Shown here one piece after another: positions 11,226-20,959 of a stretch of DNA of 64,000 nt. Made by a program: the position numbers and the translations under genes. The notes below the pieces were generated by a model. That model saw only the letters and a program-made list of their open reading frames with translations. It searched no databases and had not been told where the DNA came from. This DNA comes from Okapia johnstoni. Taxonomy: Eukaryota; Chordata; Mammalia; Artiodactyla; Giraffidae. The stretch is taken from assembly GCA_024291935.2 (NCBI GenBank), contig CM044326.1, positions 36,703,948-36,767,947 on the forward strand, written 5' to 3'. How positions within the stretch are numbered: the first letter of the stretch is position 1; each line of letters begins with the position of its first letter.

Positions 11226-11409
11226 GTGCTCCACGCTTCCTCCGCCTGCCTGCAGGTGCATAGTCTGGTCACAGGGTCTCGAGTGCTCTGTCCAGGGCAT
11301 TCTGGATTCCCTGGCTGCACTTTGCGAGGTGGCCACGCCCAGGGCTGGAAGGTGGCCTGGGACAGATGCTGTGGCCAGTCTTCGCGTCGAGCTTGAAAAA
11401 AAAATGAGA

Positions 11410-11690
11410 TAAGGTTCGCATAATGTGAGATGCACCAGTTTAAGGCGCGCAGTCGGTGGTTTTGAGTTTGTTCACAAGGCTGTGCAGCCATCAGCACTCT
11501 GATGCCAGAGTGTCTCCATCACCCCCCAGGGAAATCCCGCGCTCTTTAGCCCTGACCTCCCCCGGCCCACCCCACTCTGGCCCCTGACAGACACTCCTCT
11601 CTTTCCCGTCTCCCTGAATTTGCTCTTCTGGACACTTGCTGTCATCATGCAATAGGTGGCTCCTTGTATCATCTTTGGCTTTTGCAGCTT
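11410..11690 (-). mobile_element. L1M/HAL1-type LINE-1 remnant, minus strand
   Basis: Matches the familiar antisense pattern of old mammalian L1 elements: TTTGTTCACAAGGCTGTGCAGCCATCA, a CATCACCCCCCAGGGAAATCC segment, then a TTTGCTCTTCTGGACACTTG segment and a CATGCAATAGGTGGC end. Diverged and without an open frame. Confidence 0.65.
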
Positions 11691-11699
11691 CAGGAAGAG

Positions 11700-12970
11700 G
11701 CTGTTTTGGAGTTCCGCCTATGGGCGGGGTTCTGGTTTAAGCTGCTCTGGGTGGATAGGGGGACCTCCCCCAGGGCAGAGGGTCTTGTGAGAGCACCCTG
11801 AGGGGGCCTCTGTGGGCCGCTTAGGATTGGAAGCCTCCTCATCCTTGCTGCACCCTCCTCTGCCTCCATGGAGCGGGTTCTCGGAGCAGGTGGACTTTGA
11901 GGAGGCTAGAAGTCTAATGAGGTCACCCGGGAGCCCCTCCGTCGGCTGGCCGGGACCCCCCACCCCTGTCCGAGTTGGAGGATGGCTTTGCCTGTACAGA
12001 CTGGCCTCACGAAGCCTGACCTTTCCAGCAGGAGAGGGGTGTGGCTGGACCTGTCCTTTGGTCCTTCCTCCCAACCACGGACACACAGGCTCTGCTCCCT
12101 TCGAGCCTGGGACCGGGCGCTTGTTACCTGGGCGCTCCGGCTGGTTTTCTCAGCCATGGGAAATGGTGGTGGCTGTGTGCCGTGGCCTCACCCAGAACCT
12201 GGGGGCCGGAAGTTGTTCTTTGCAACCTCCGGAGGCCTAACTCAGCCCAAGGACTCTCCGGCTTCCTCCCAACCCTCATGGCCCTACCTCTCAGGATCCT
12301 GGGGTGCTCTGGTCCCTCCCATCCCCGCTGCAGCACCCCCTAACCCCCCAAAGGAGGCAGGGCGCTTTCATGCTTTGGAGACACTCCAGGTTCAAGTTCA
12401 GACCTCCCTAAGCTTCAGTCCCCCTCACCCTCGCCCCCTAGATTGGGGGTGGTCTTCCCTGCGGAGCAGGGTATTCGTGGTGAAATGAGTCCAGCTCCTT
12501 GTGACAGGTGCTCAGCGCAAAGCCACTGTCACAGTTCCGAGGACCCTGTGCCTTCCGTGGTGTGAAGGCAGGTGTGGACAAGGATGAACATGCTCTCTCC
12601 ACCGCCGGGGAGTTTCGGGCAAGGGTCATCCAGGGCAGGCTTTCGGGAGGAGGCTGGTGACACTGGTTTCAGATCAGCTGACCTTTCTTGAGGGCCTGCA
12701 TCAAATCTGGGGCACAGCCTTCCGCTCAGCATTTGTGGCTGAAACAGCACACGAGGTCTTGGCCACACCTTCCAGGGCTGTCATGGGCTCGCAGAAATGG
12801 CTCGGCCCAGAGCCTAGCCTAGCACACCGTCTTCATTGGCCCAGAAGGGCCGGGTGCTGGTGCGGGTGTTAAGCTTTGGCCTCTTGGCAGGACACGTGCA
12901 GGTGGTCTTCACATGCTCTGATACCCCTGGTCCAAGATAATACCCATTTTGGAGACCCAGGAGGTACTGA
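11700..12970. other. GC-rich unique sequence, no gene
   Basis: Overlapping open frames on both strands between 11718 and 12768 translate to Pro/Ser/Gly/Arg-rich sequence with no domain. No repeat or splice-flanked exon is evident. Confidence 0.4.
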
Positions 12971-12974
12971 GAAA

Positions 12975-13110
12975 GAGCCCTGGTTCTGGGTCTGGAGCCA
13001 GGCAGCCAGCAGGGTTTTGGTGGGTCTGGCTGCTGGTGTCCGCAGTTTTCTGCAGTCATGTCATCAGTTTCCTGGTCTGTGCAATGGGTCTGCTGAGCCC
13101 TGCCCCAAGG
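12975..13110 (+). mobile_element. Probable MIR remnant, plus strand
   Basis: Reads in the order expected for MIR: CCTGGTTCTGGGTCTGGAGCC, GGTCTGGCTGCTGG, then ATCAGTTTCCTGGTCTGTGC and an AATGGG. Strongly diverged, so the call is tentative. Confidence 0.4.
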
Positions 13111-14295
13111 ACATGCTGGGAAGCTCACTCGTGATGAAGATTGGCAGTCTGCTGGCTCGCAGAGGGTTTGCAGGGCTCTGTGGCTCCCTCGTGAGGGCTG
13201 TAGAGTGGGCACATCCCTGCCGCGCCCCCCACCCCAGACCTGTGCGGGGCACTGAGCAGCCTGGGAGTGGGGGTGCGTCCCTGGCAGAGCCGGCCCTGGA
13301 GCCCAGCTGCCCGTCATCTTGTTGATGTTTAACTTTTGTCTCTCTGATGCTTCCCCGCTCAATTATTTACCCAGGGAATTTGGGCTTCTTCACTTGTGGT
13401 TTTGGCAAGGGCTTCACACAAATGTTTTGCCCTGGTGGTCTCTTAGCCATTTAAGATAAACGGCCAAATCAAACGCAGGCCTTGCCGGGGAGCCTGGGCG
13501 AGCTGTGGGGCTGGGCGGAGACCGGCAGGCCCCTGGCCGGGCGTCGTGGCTGTCAGACACGGGGAGGTGTGAAGAGGGGTGCTGAGCAGTGCCAGGGCTC
13601 TCTGGCGCAGGGGGTGGGGTTCAAAGCTTTCGAAAAGACCTTGGGTCTTGGGTGCTGCGTGTTGGTGTCAGTTGCTCTGGGCTGGAAAGGGCACCAGCTG
13701 GCGCTCCTCCAGGCGGGAGGCTGGGCAGTGCCCAGGCGCTGGGAGGGGACCACCTGGAGGTGTCCCAGGCCTGCAGAGACAGCCCATCCTGACAGGGCGC
13801 ACGGTGGCGGCCTGGGACTTCCTGGCTCTTCCAGAGGGGGGGTGGTCCAGGTGTCGGGGGGGACAGATTCCCCAGTGGAGTCTGCTCTGGGACACACCAG
13901 AAGCCCCCACCTGGGGAGACCTTCCCGGGATCAGAGGTCCTGACCGCCCCTGGGTGTCCCAGCCTGGGGCGGTAGACGTCCCCGGGATGGGAGCCTGGTC
14001 CCCACATAGCAGATGTAGCCACAGGACCCCGTCAGGCCCCGCCCACTTCCCTGACCTCGCCCCCTCAGTCTTGGCTGCCCCCACACCCCCACGGCAGGGG
14101 CTGACACCCTGCATCCCCACCCTGCAAGGGCGGCCTGAAGCCCTCTGCCCCGGGCCCCGTTCCTTCCACTCCCCAAAGCCCTCGCACAGTCCAGGGTCCG
14201 ACTGACCAGCCTTTTCTATTGTTTTCTCTCCAGGGCCGTGCAGGCCTGCCCAGCTGCCAGCGATGGCCCCCATAGCTGCCTCCTCCTCCCACCCT
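13110..14295. other. GC-rich unique sequence, no gene
   Basis: Several long frames (up to 208 codons) are open at once on both strands between 13480 and 14300, a sign of few stop codons in GC-rich DNA rather than of coding. A lower-GC patch at 13340-13470 (CAATTATTTACCC, CCATTTAAGATAAACGG) might be a small conserved element. Confidence 0.4.
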
Positions 14296-14299
14296 CACC

Positions 14300-14505
14300 C
14301 ATCCGCGATTACTTCGCCTCTGCGCGCCCTGGGCGCTCTGCCGCCCTGCGTCCCCCTGCCGTGCTGCAGCGCGCTCCCTGTCTCGGGTGATGGGACTCAG
14401 GGTGAGGGTCAGACGGAGGCTCCCTTTGGATGTCAGTGTCAGTTGTCAGGTAACCGACCGCCGCGGTGGAGGGCGGGGCGGGCTCCCGGGGGTGCGGGGG
14501 TGCCC
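14300..14505. promoter_or_regulatory. Small CpG-dense patch
   Basis: CpG dinucleotides are locally frequent (I count about twenty in roughly 200 bases), beginning ATCCGCGATTACTTCGCC and continuing through GCGCGCCC, CAGCGCGC and CCGCCGCGG. The rest of the window is depleted in CpG, as methylated mammalian DNA usually is. It is at the lower size limit for a CpG island. No TATA box or gene start is recognised beside it. Confidence 0.35.
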
Positions 14506-16120
14506 TGGGCAGGGCTGGCGGCTGCCTCTCTCGCAGGTGGGCTGGGGCAAAGGTGTGGGGGCCCAGGGGAGAGGTGCCAAGGATGATGACACAACTCTAT
14601 GCCGGTGCCCCGGTCCCCATCGGTCAGGAGGTCCTCCCCCCCATGCCTCCGCCCCTTCCGAGATCTCACTCCCAGCCTCCAAATTTCATCTCTTCTGGCT
14701 GTTTAGCTAAAGTTTAATTGGATAACGGGTAACATCTGAGGTTTTCTTCTTCCCTCGCCACTGCTGTCCCCACTCCAGCCACTACCCACCCACCCAAGAC
14801 ACGGCCAGGAGATGATTCTTTGGTTGTCTGTGTACATCGCCCTCCAAAATGCTGAGTTTCTCTTTGCGAGAATATGTTGCCCATTAACTTTTAGAAAAAA
14901 GTTTCTCTGGAGGAGCCTTTTAGCTTCCGCTCTGGGAGGGAGTGAAACATTCTGGGGTGTGCGGGGTCGGGCAGGGGGGTGTTGCGCAGGGCAGGGGGCA
15001 GGGCTGAGCGCCCAGCTCCGGGGTTGGCGTGGCCGCCCATTATACAGATGGGCAGACAGGGCAGTGCGATGACCCGACCTGTGCTCTGTTACCTCCCTTC
15101 TCCCCCACCCCAAACAAAACCCAAACTCCTGCTCCGGCTTGGGGTCCCTGGATTGTGCAGGCGGGGACGCCTCATCCCAGCCTCTCCTGCTTAATATCTC
15201 GGCAGAGCCTGATGTAAAAGACACTGAGGCCGCAGGAGCCTTGATGCTGATACAGACATGGGTGGTGGCGGGTGCCCCGCAGGGACCAGGAAAGGGCAGG
15301 GTGAGTGCCCCACCAGGCAGGTTCTGTGTGTCCTGCTTTGTCACCAGGCGTGTTGCTGGGTTTCTCTTGACTCGGGCAGTGAAAGGGAGACTTGTGTTTT
15401 TCTGGGGGGCAGATTTTACTTTTAGTTGAAGTTGTCCCAAGGGATGGTCCCTGTTAGAGATGCAGCTCTGCAGAAGACCTTGGGCAGCCCAGCTCCAGGC
15501 CTTCCTGCTGGTGGGGTGGTGGCCTGCAGCCTTCAGCGCCCCTTCCTGTGACAGGTGGTGATGTCATAGGTACTGGGCTTCGGTCTTGAATGCACAGAGC
15601 AGAGACTGAATCACCCAGGAAGGCGTCTGCACAGTCTGCAAAGAGGGCGGCTCCCTGTCCCGAGCTGCCCAGGTGCCGAGGGCGACGGGGCATCCCGTCC
15701 CAGCTCTGTGGGTCTGTGCTGTGACCCCTGCTTGCTGAGCGCAGGATACCTACTCCATCTGGGTGGCCGCGCGGCTCTCGTGACTTCCTGTAATTCGTGC
15801 TTCTGTCCCGCTCAGCCACAGTGCAGCCCGAGTTCCTTGTAGGGAACGTGAATTGAGGGCCTGAGCTGCCTTGTGCAACTTGAATTTAATCTTGACTTCA
15901 CCTGGCTCAGAGGCCTTCCTGGACTCTAGAACTTGATGCCGTCAGGGCTCAGTGCTTGTGAGCAGCCTCTGTGGTTGTTGGCAGCGCCAGGGAAGGGGGG
16001 CAAGATGGGGCCGTGCCTGTTCCTTGGGTCCCTGGGCCTCTCCTCCTGACCTGCTCAGGGGCTGGCTCTCAGCTTCAGATGCTCTGCCCTGATCCCTAGC
16101 CCTGACCTTTCCTCCTTCGG
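14505..16120. other. Mixed unique sequence, no gene
   Basis: A 245-codon minus-strand frame (14703-15440) covers an AT-rich patch at 14700-14900 and GC-rich flanks. Its translation resembles no family I know and the codon content changes along it. The 14700-14910 patch could be a conserved noncoding element. No repeats were recognised. Confidence 0.35.
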
Positions 16121-16124
16121 TCTG

Positions 16125-16515
16125 CGGTAATTAGCCTATGTTAGGTTGTGCCGTCATATTTTCAGATCAGTGTCAGTACCCGAAAGATATCCTATTCCAG
16201 TGGTTTTTGTCCCTTTGCGGCTTCTGTCCCTGGCACTGGGCTGTTTGCTAAAGTGTTTTTAGTGCCTGTTTAATTAGCAGTTTGAATGGAGTCATTAAAT
16301 TGCCAGTAACTCGTTAGGAAGAAGCGATCCTTTGTAAAGACGTAAAGGGGATGCCGTCCTTAACTTTGTCTTGTCCCTTTTTGGATCAGGATGCACTGAA
16401 CCCCTCTCTTCAAATTAATGTGGAAAACCCCAGTGTAACCGTGTTCACCCAGGTTAAGTGCATGCCTGTGAATGCATTTGAGGTTATTTATAGAAGGATG
16501 TGATTTTATGGGGGA
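16125..16515. promoter_or_regulatory. Candidate conserved noncoding element D
   Basis: Repeat-free AT-rich island following GC-rich DNA. It includes a TAATTA at 16271-16276 in CTGTTTAATTAGCAG, GTAATTAGCC near 16128, TCATTAAATTGCC near 16292, CAAATTAATG near 16411, and a CATGCCTGTGAATGCATTTG segment. There is no open frame of note. Interpreted as a candidate enhancer by composition and motif density only. Confidence 0.42.
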
Positions 16516-16734
16516 GAAAACCACACAGGTATGTGTGTTTGTGTACCATTCCCTCTGGGAGCGTCCTAAACAGCCCTGCCTCCCAGGACCCCAGTCCCAG
16601 ATCTTCTGATTGTCACATAGAGAGAAGGGACTAGGGGTCCCCTTTGCTTTATGACTGTCAAATTGGGAGTTAAGTTTCCTGGAAACTTAAATGTCTTCCC
16701 TGGGAGATTCCACATACGAACTTTTCCAAGGTGC

Positions 16735-16838
16735 CTGGGGAGTCAAAGGTCTGGGGCTGTGGTCCGGGCCCTGCCTCCACCTGGCTGATGACCTTGAATA
16801 AGTCATTTCCCTTCTCTGGACCTCAATTTCCCCTTCTG
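16735..16838 (+). mobile_element. MIR remnant, plus strand, cut by a Bov-tA
   Basis: The MIR core and 3' part read TGATGACCTTGAATAAGTCA then CTCTGGACCTCAATTTCCCC. The element ends where a ruminant SINE begins, so the younger SINE landed in or beside it. Confidence 0.7.
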
Positions 16839-17027
16839 GCCTTGCCAGGTGGTGCCTGTGGTAAAGAACCCACCTGCCAGTGTAGGAGGTGTGAGAGATG
16901 TGGGTTTGATCCCTGGGTCGGGGAGATCCCCTGGAGGAGGGCGTGGCAACCCACTCCAGTATTCTTGCCTGGAGAATCCCATGGACAGGGGAGCCTGGCA
17001 GAGTTGGACACTGCTTAAGTGACTTAG
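16839..17027 (+). mobile_element. Bov-tA SINE, plus strand, internal deletion
   Basis: Head CTTGCCAGGTGGTGCCTGTGG, B-box region GGGTTTGATCCCTGGGTCGG, core CCAGTATTCTTGCCTGGAGA and 3' end. The usual stretch between the GAGCCTGG and the GAGTCGGACA blocks (gctacagtccatggggtcgcaaa) is missing. It faces a second Bov-tA across a short AT-rich spacer. Confidence 0.93.
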
Positions 17028-17082
17028 TATATATATATGTGTATATATATATACACACATATAGTATATATATACCTATAGT
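17027..17082. repeat. (AT)n/(GT)n microsatellite between two SINEs
   Basis: Alternating TATATATA, GTGTATAT and CACACATATAG units, nearly self-complementary, directly follow the 3' end of one Bov-tA and precede the 3' end of an inverted one. Such tracts commonly grow from SINE tails. Confidence 0.85.
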
Positions 17083-17087
17083 ACAAT

Positions 17088-17292
17088 GTTGTTGCTCAGT
17101 GGCTAAGCTGAGTCTCTTTTGCGACCCCATGGACTATACCCTCCAGGCTCCTCTGTCCATGGGGTTTTCCAGACAAGAATACTGCAGTAGGTTTCCATTT
17201 CCTTCTCCAGGGCACTTTCCTGACCAGGGATGGAACCTGCATCTCCTACATTGGCTGGCAGATTCTTTAGCACTGAGCCACCAGGGAAGCCC
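17088..17292 (-). mobile_element. Bov-tA SINE, minus strand
   Basis: Complete reverse copy: GTTGTTGCTCAGTGGCTAAG, TTTGCGACCCCATGGACTAT, TGGGGTTTTCCAGACAAGAA, then the tRNA-like head complement CACTGAGCCACCAGGGAAGC. The B-box complement (GGGATGGAACC) is mutated. Confidence 0.94.
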
Positions 17293-17539
17293 ATGTGGTA
17301 CATATGTAGCATTTAAAAACAAGGCACCTCTCTCATATTGATCTTCAGAGCAGAACATACTGATTAGTTTCAGTTACTGAGATGCTGGGGTTGCCTGTGT
17401 GTTATTTGGCTGGGGTTCCTGAGGTGGGGGGCGGTATTCAGAGAAACTTTGGGTTTTGGACTCCCAAACCCTTCCCCATTCTGAGGCTTCCACGATTGGG
17501 AGGTAGTCATCAGAGAGAGTATCAGACTGCTGAGTGAAG

Positions 17540-17700
17540 ACTGCTCTGTCCTGTATGGCTGTGTGACCTTGGACAAGTCATTTCTACCTCTCTGCCTCAG
17601 TTTCCTCACCTGTAAAATGGGGTCATTGAAAGTGTGTTCTGAAGTTTGGATGAGGTCATACACGCCAGGTGCTGAGAACAATGCCTCTTGCTGAGTGAGC
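17540..17700 (+). mobile_element. MIR SINE remnant, plus strand
   Basis: Well-preserved 3' two thirds of MIR: GGCTGTGTGACCTTGGACAA, CTCTGCCTCAGTTTCCTCAC, CTGTAAAATGGGGTCATTG, then ATGAGGTCATACACGCCAGG and a GAACAATGCCT end. Confidence 0.88.
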
Positions 17701-17879
17701 CCTGCAGACATTCTGATTCATGAAGGAGCAGGATGAGTCTCACATCATTATATCATTACCTGCCTGGCTCCATTTGGAATCTTACTTGAAGCTGGATCCC
17801 TAGTTTCCATTCTTAAAGGCATTTAGCCTCTTGGCTGGCTCAGGTGGTGGGTGTACCAGCTTTGGGAGGTGGTGAAGGA

Positions 17880-18420
17880 ACCAAGAAACTTCATTGCATA
17901 TTTAAAAGCCACAAATGGTCATCAGCCACAGTGATTAATACATACGCTTGGTGAAGTTCAAGGTCTCCAGCAAGAACACACAGGATCCCGGCTTGGGGAA
18001 GTGAAGTGTTTGGATTTAATAGAAGGAGTCAGTTGCAGTCATTAGTATATGCTGAAATCACAGGGCAATCTTGTAAAGTTAAATTCAATTTACTTTTCTA
18101 CTGAAATTGTGCTTGCTGTGTTATTTAACCAGTCTGGGGTTTCTTGGCATGGGTTAAAAGGACAATAAAGATAAAAGAATACCTGTAAGTAAATAGTAGG
18201 GTTTCACAGTAGAATCTATCGTTTTTCTCCTCCTTCAATTATATCCCAGTGTTCATTTTGTGTTGGTTTTTATAACTGGAGCCTTCCAGTGGGACGCTGT
18301 GAAGGAGACCACCCTAGCTGTGGAAGCTTGATGCAATTAATACAGTCTGTCTGGAAAGTGGCCTTATTTCTGGAAGTTTTATGTTAATGATATGGTCTGC
18401 GCTTTGCACATTTCATACTA
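17880..18420. promoter_or_regulatory. Candidate conserved noncoding element E
   Basis: AT-rich, SINE-free stretch with GTGATTAATACATACG near 17930, GTTAAATTCAATTTAC near 18078, GGACAATAAAGATAAAAG near 18162, GATGCAATTAATACAG near 18331 and TTATGTTAATGATATGG near 18379. Homeodomain-type AATTA and TTAAT words recur. GATA-like AAGATAAA also occurs. It ends abruptly at GC-rich DNA at about 18440. Function is inferred. Confidence 0.4.
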
Positions 18421-18429
18421 GAACGAGAA

Positions 18430-19250
18430 GCAAGCTGTAGTTTCATTTCGGACTGGGTTTGATTAACACTGGAGGATCGGTGGGCAGCCACAGGGCGATG
18501 TGGACCAAGATGGCAGTGCTCACCAGGCCCCCACTGGGGCACCGCCTCCATTCTGGGGCGGGGGGGGGTGTGTGCAGAGGCACCCCGCTGAGGCACGGGG
18601 GCCTCCATGGAGACCTCGGAGGGAGGGGTGAGTATGGGGTGAGGAAGAGAGGTTGAGAGTGGGCGCGCGTGTGTGGACAGAAGCCCTCCATCCGGGAAGG
18701 TTCCAGACACACCCTTGCCTTTCTCCTGATTCTCGCTGCAAAGTCGCGTGCCTTGCGGGGTCTTTCTGGGCTCACCAGGTCCCAGGGGCCGTGGAGGGGT
18801 TGGCTCACGGTTGGAGGAAGGGCTGTCAGGGGCTCTCAGCGCAGTATGCCCTGCGCTGATGTCTACATCACTGGAGGGGCCGGTGGTCCCACTCATCGGT
18901 GGTGACTGCCGTCTGCTCTGGTGTCTGTCTGCTGGCTTCCTGGGAGCACATGGGTGCAGACGAAAAGCTGCATGGCTCCCCCGGTCAGAGGAAGCCTCCC
19001 CTCCAGCCTGGTGGAGGTGGCCAGGGGCAGCAGGGCTTGAGTGGACTCCAGGGAAGTCCTCTGTCCCCCAGAGCTGCAAACCCAGATCTCGTCTGGCACC
19101 ACCAGGCATCAGAGGGGGTTTTGGGGGCCAGGAGGGGCCTGTGCTGCCTAGTGGGGGGCTGGGACACCTACCCGTGTGACTGTCCTTAGATAAAAGGGGG
19201 TCCCGACAACATTCCCCGAGGGGAGACCGCTGCACTGCCTCACCAGATTC
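18430..19250. other. GC-rich block with spurious long open frames
   Basis: A 289-codon minus-strand frame (18384-19253) coincides with plus-strand frames of up to 143 codons. All translate to Pro/Ser/Arg/Gly-rich text with no domain. A G run lies at 18560-18568. I do not regard any as a gene. Confidence 0.5.
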
Positions 19251-19269
19251 CACTTGCCTCTCCGAGCCG

Positions 19270-19550
19270 GCCCTTCAGACGTTCTGAAGGCAGAGCTAAA
19301 TCAAAGAATTCTGTTCAAAATCCGCACAAGATGTTGCTGTTTTTCTGCTCTGACAGGAGAGGCATTTGGAAGTGCAGTTTCTTTCTTTCTTTCTTTCCTT
19401 TTTTTTTTTTATAGCTGTCTTAAAAAGGAGTTTGGCTGTTTAGCACAGCTGGTGCTCATTACATTATGCACTGGCAATAAAATAGCATGTGTAATTAATT
19501 TTTAATGCAGCGCTGGGTGCAGCGCTTTAAAGCTGTTAGTGGATGTGAAG
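19270..19550. promoter_or_regulatory. Candidate conserved noncoding element F
   Basis: An AT-rich island includes a (CTTT)n tract at 19378-19410. It also holds TCATTACATTATGCAC near 19457, GCAATAAAATAGCATG near 19474, a TAATTAAT at 19492-19499, and two direct copies of TGCAGCGCT at 19506-19514 and 19518-19526, 12 bases apart. No coding frame or young SINE. Confidence 0.4.
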
Positions 19551-20245
19551 GACCAGCACTGGCCACCGACATCACAGATCTCAGAGCAGGGCGGCCACGT
19601 TCTGCAGCTTGAAAGGAGATCCGAATGGGGCGGAGGAGGCTGGGTGCCCTCTGCTTGGATGGAGTGGTCCAGAAATGGGTCTGCCTCCAGTGACCCAAAG
19701 ACTTGAGTTAATTTTTTAGTGACCTGGGACCAGGGATCCTGAGAGATCATCTTACCCAACCCCTTCATCGTCCAGAGGGGAGACACCAAGGTATAGACTG
19801 TGGACGAGGCCACAAGATGTGCTGTGGCACAGCTCTGTCCTTCCCCCAGCCTCTGCCCACTAGACGTCACTGCCCCTCTTGAGTTCATATTGGAAACTGG
19901 AGAGGGAAATTTGTCATCTAGCTGAAGCCACGTGATACGTGCAGTCAGATTTGGCAACTGCTAGAATTTTTGTTTTGGAGAGCCCTGAACCTAGCTCCTT
20001 GGACCCCCAGTTTTGCCACCTGCAGTTGGGACCTGCGTCCATGCGTCCCAACTTTGAGACTTTCTGTCGTTGTCCTTTGATTGCTGGCTGCCCCATCCCT
20101 TCTGTGGCCCATCTTTTCTGTGGCATGGATTTATGCTTGTAATTAAATGCCGCTGTGGACACATGTTGGTGGAAACGCTGCAGGCATCGTGGGAGGCTCC
20201 AGAGACGGGACCATGCTTGTTCCTTGTTCTCAAGGTGCGCTGGTG
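19550..20245. other. Unique noncoding sequence
   Basis: No gene recognised. Open frames of up to 151 codons on the minus strand have no domain content. Confidence 0.4.
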
Positions 20246-20345
20246 TTAATATGTGACCCTGGGCTAGCTGCTGTCTTTCTCCAAGCCTCTGTTTACCCAT
20301 CCAAGAAGTGGGGACCCTAGAAGTACCCACTGTTCATCTCTGCCT
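20245..20345 (+). mobile_element. MIR remnant, plus strand
   Basis: TATGTGACCCTGGGCTAGCT, CCAAGCCTCTGTTTACCCAT, CCAAGAAGTGGGGACC: the tail half of MIR, diverged. Confidence 0.65.
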
Positions 20346-20682
20346 TGGAGGGTCCCCTGATTGGCCTCCATCCTGGGGTGGCCACAGCTGATTGCCAGCA
20401 CGTGGGGAAGCACAGGCAAAGGGAAGTTTGGGGGGCAGGAAGGAGAAGCCTGGCCTTGGGTGCTCCAGGGTTGGTGACTTGGTTGCCATCTCTTTGAACG
20501 TCTGTCTCGGCAGGTTTTCTTAGCAGGAATGAAAGAGGAGGAATGCCCAGTGCCATCACTGCCCCTAAGACTTGCCACTGTGTCTCAGGGGCCTGACAGG
20601 ACCCTTTGTTCTGGGCACAGGGCGTACCTCACTCAGGCACCCATCCTCGTAACACCTGGAAGGAAAGGCAGCCCCATCCTTT

Positions 20683-20818
20683 CTGTTTTGCAGATGTTTT
20701 TTTCTTTAATGGCCACGTGATGTGACATGTGGGATCTTAGTTCCCCGACCAGGGATCGAACTTGCAGCCCCCTGTAGTGGAAGGGCAGCATCTTAACCGC
20801 TGGGCCGCGGGGAAGTCC
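20683..20818 (-). mobile_element. CHR-2 type tRNA SINE, minus strand, with target duplication
   Basis: Cetartiodactyl tRNA-Glu SINE in reverse: poly-T tail complement near 20697-20703, GGATCTTAGTTCCCCGACCA, B-box complement GGGATCGAACTTGC, then ACCGCTGGGCCGCGGGGAAG. A 13-base direct repeat AGCCCCATCCTTT flanks it at 20670-20682 and 20819-20831. The flanks resemble antisense MIR, so it appears to have landed inside an old MIR. Confidence 0.9.
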
Positions 20819-20950
20819 AGCCCCATCCTTTTGCTCATGAGGATACCGGGGCTCAGAGAGGCTACGCAATGTACCAGGGCTCACACAGCACACAAAGAAC
20901 CGAACTGAGATTGGAAGTGGGTCTGGCCCGCCCTGCAGTCGTGTTCTTGG
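20819..20950 (-). mobile_element. MIR remnant, minus strand
   Basis: Antisense MIR pattern: ATGAGGATACCGGGGCTCAG, AGAGGCTACGCAATGTACCA, GGGCTCACACAGCACACAAA, then GAACTGAGATTGGAAG. It is the right part of an element interrupted by the adjacent CHR-2 SINE. Confidence 0.7.
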
Positions 20951-20959
20951 CTGTCCTTC

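Noticed and set aside
14300..14505. Promoter of a protein-coding gene at the CpG patch
   Set aside because: No first exon with a plausible start and donor was recognised next to it, so only the CpG patch is reported.
14703..15440. 245-codon minus-strand open frame
   Set aside because: No recognisable family, composition changes along the frame, no splice or start context that favours it.
16839..17027. tRNA-like sequence at SINE heads
   Set aside because: The tRNA-Glu-like heads belong to Bov-tA and CHR-2 SINEs; no free-standing cloverleaf tRNA gene was found.
18384..19253. 289-codon minus-strand open frame
   Set aside because: Pro/Ser/Arg-rich translation without domains, open frames on the opposite strand as well, GC-rich DNA. 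Stop-poor composition explains it.
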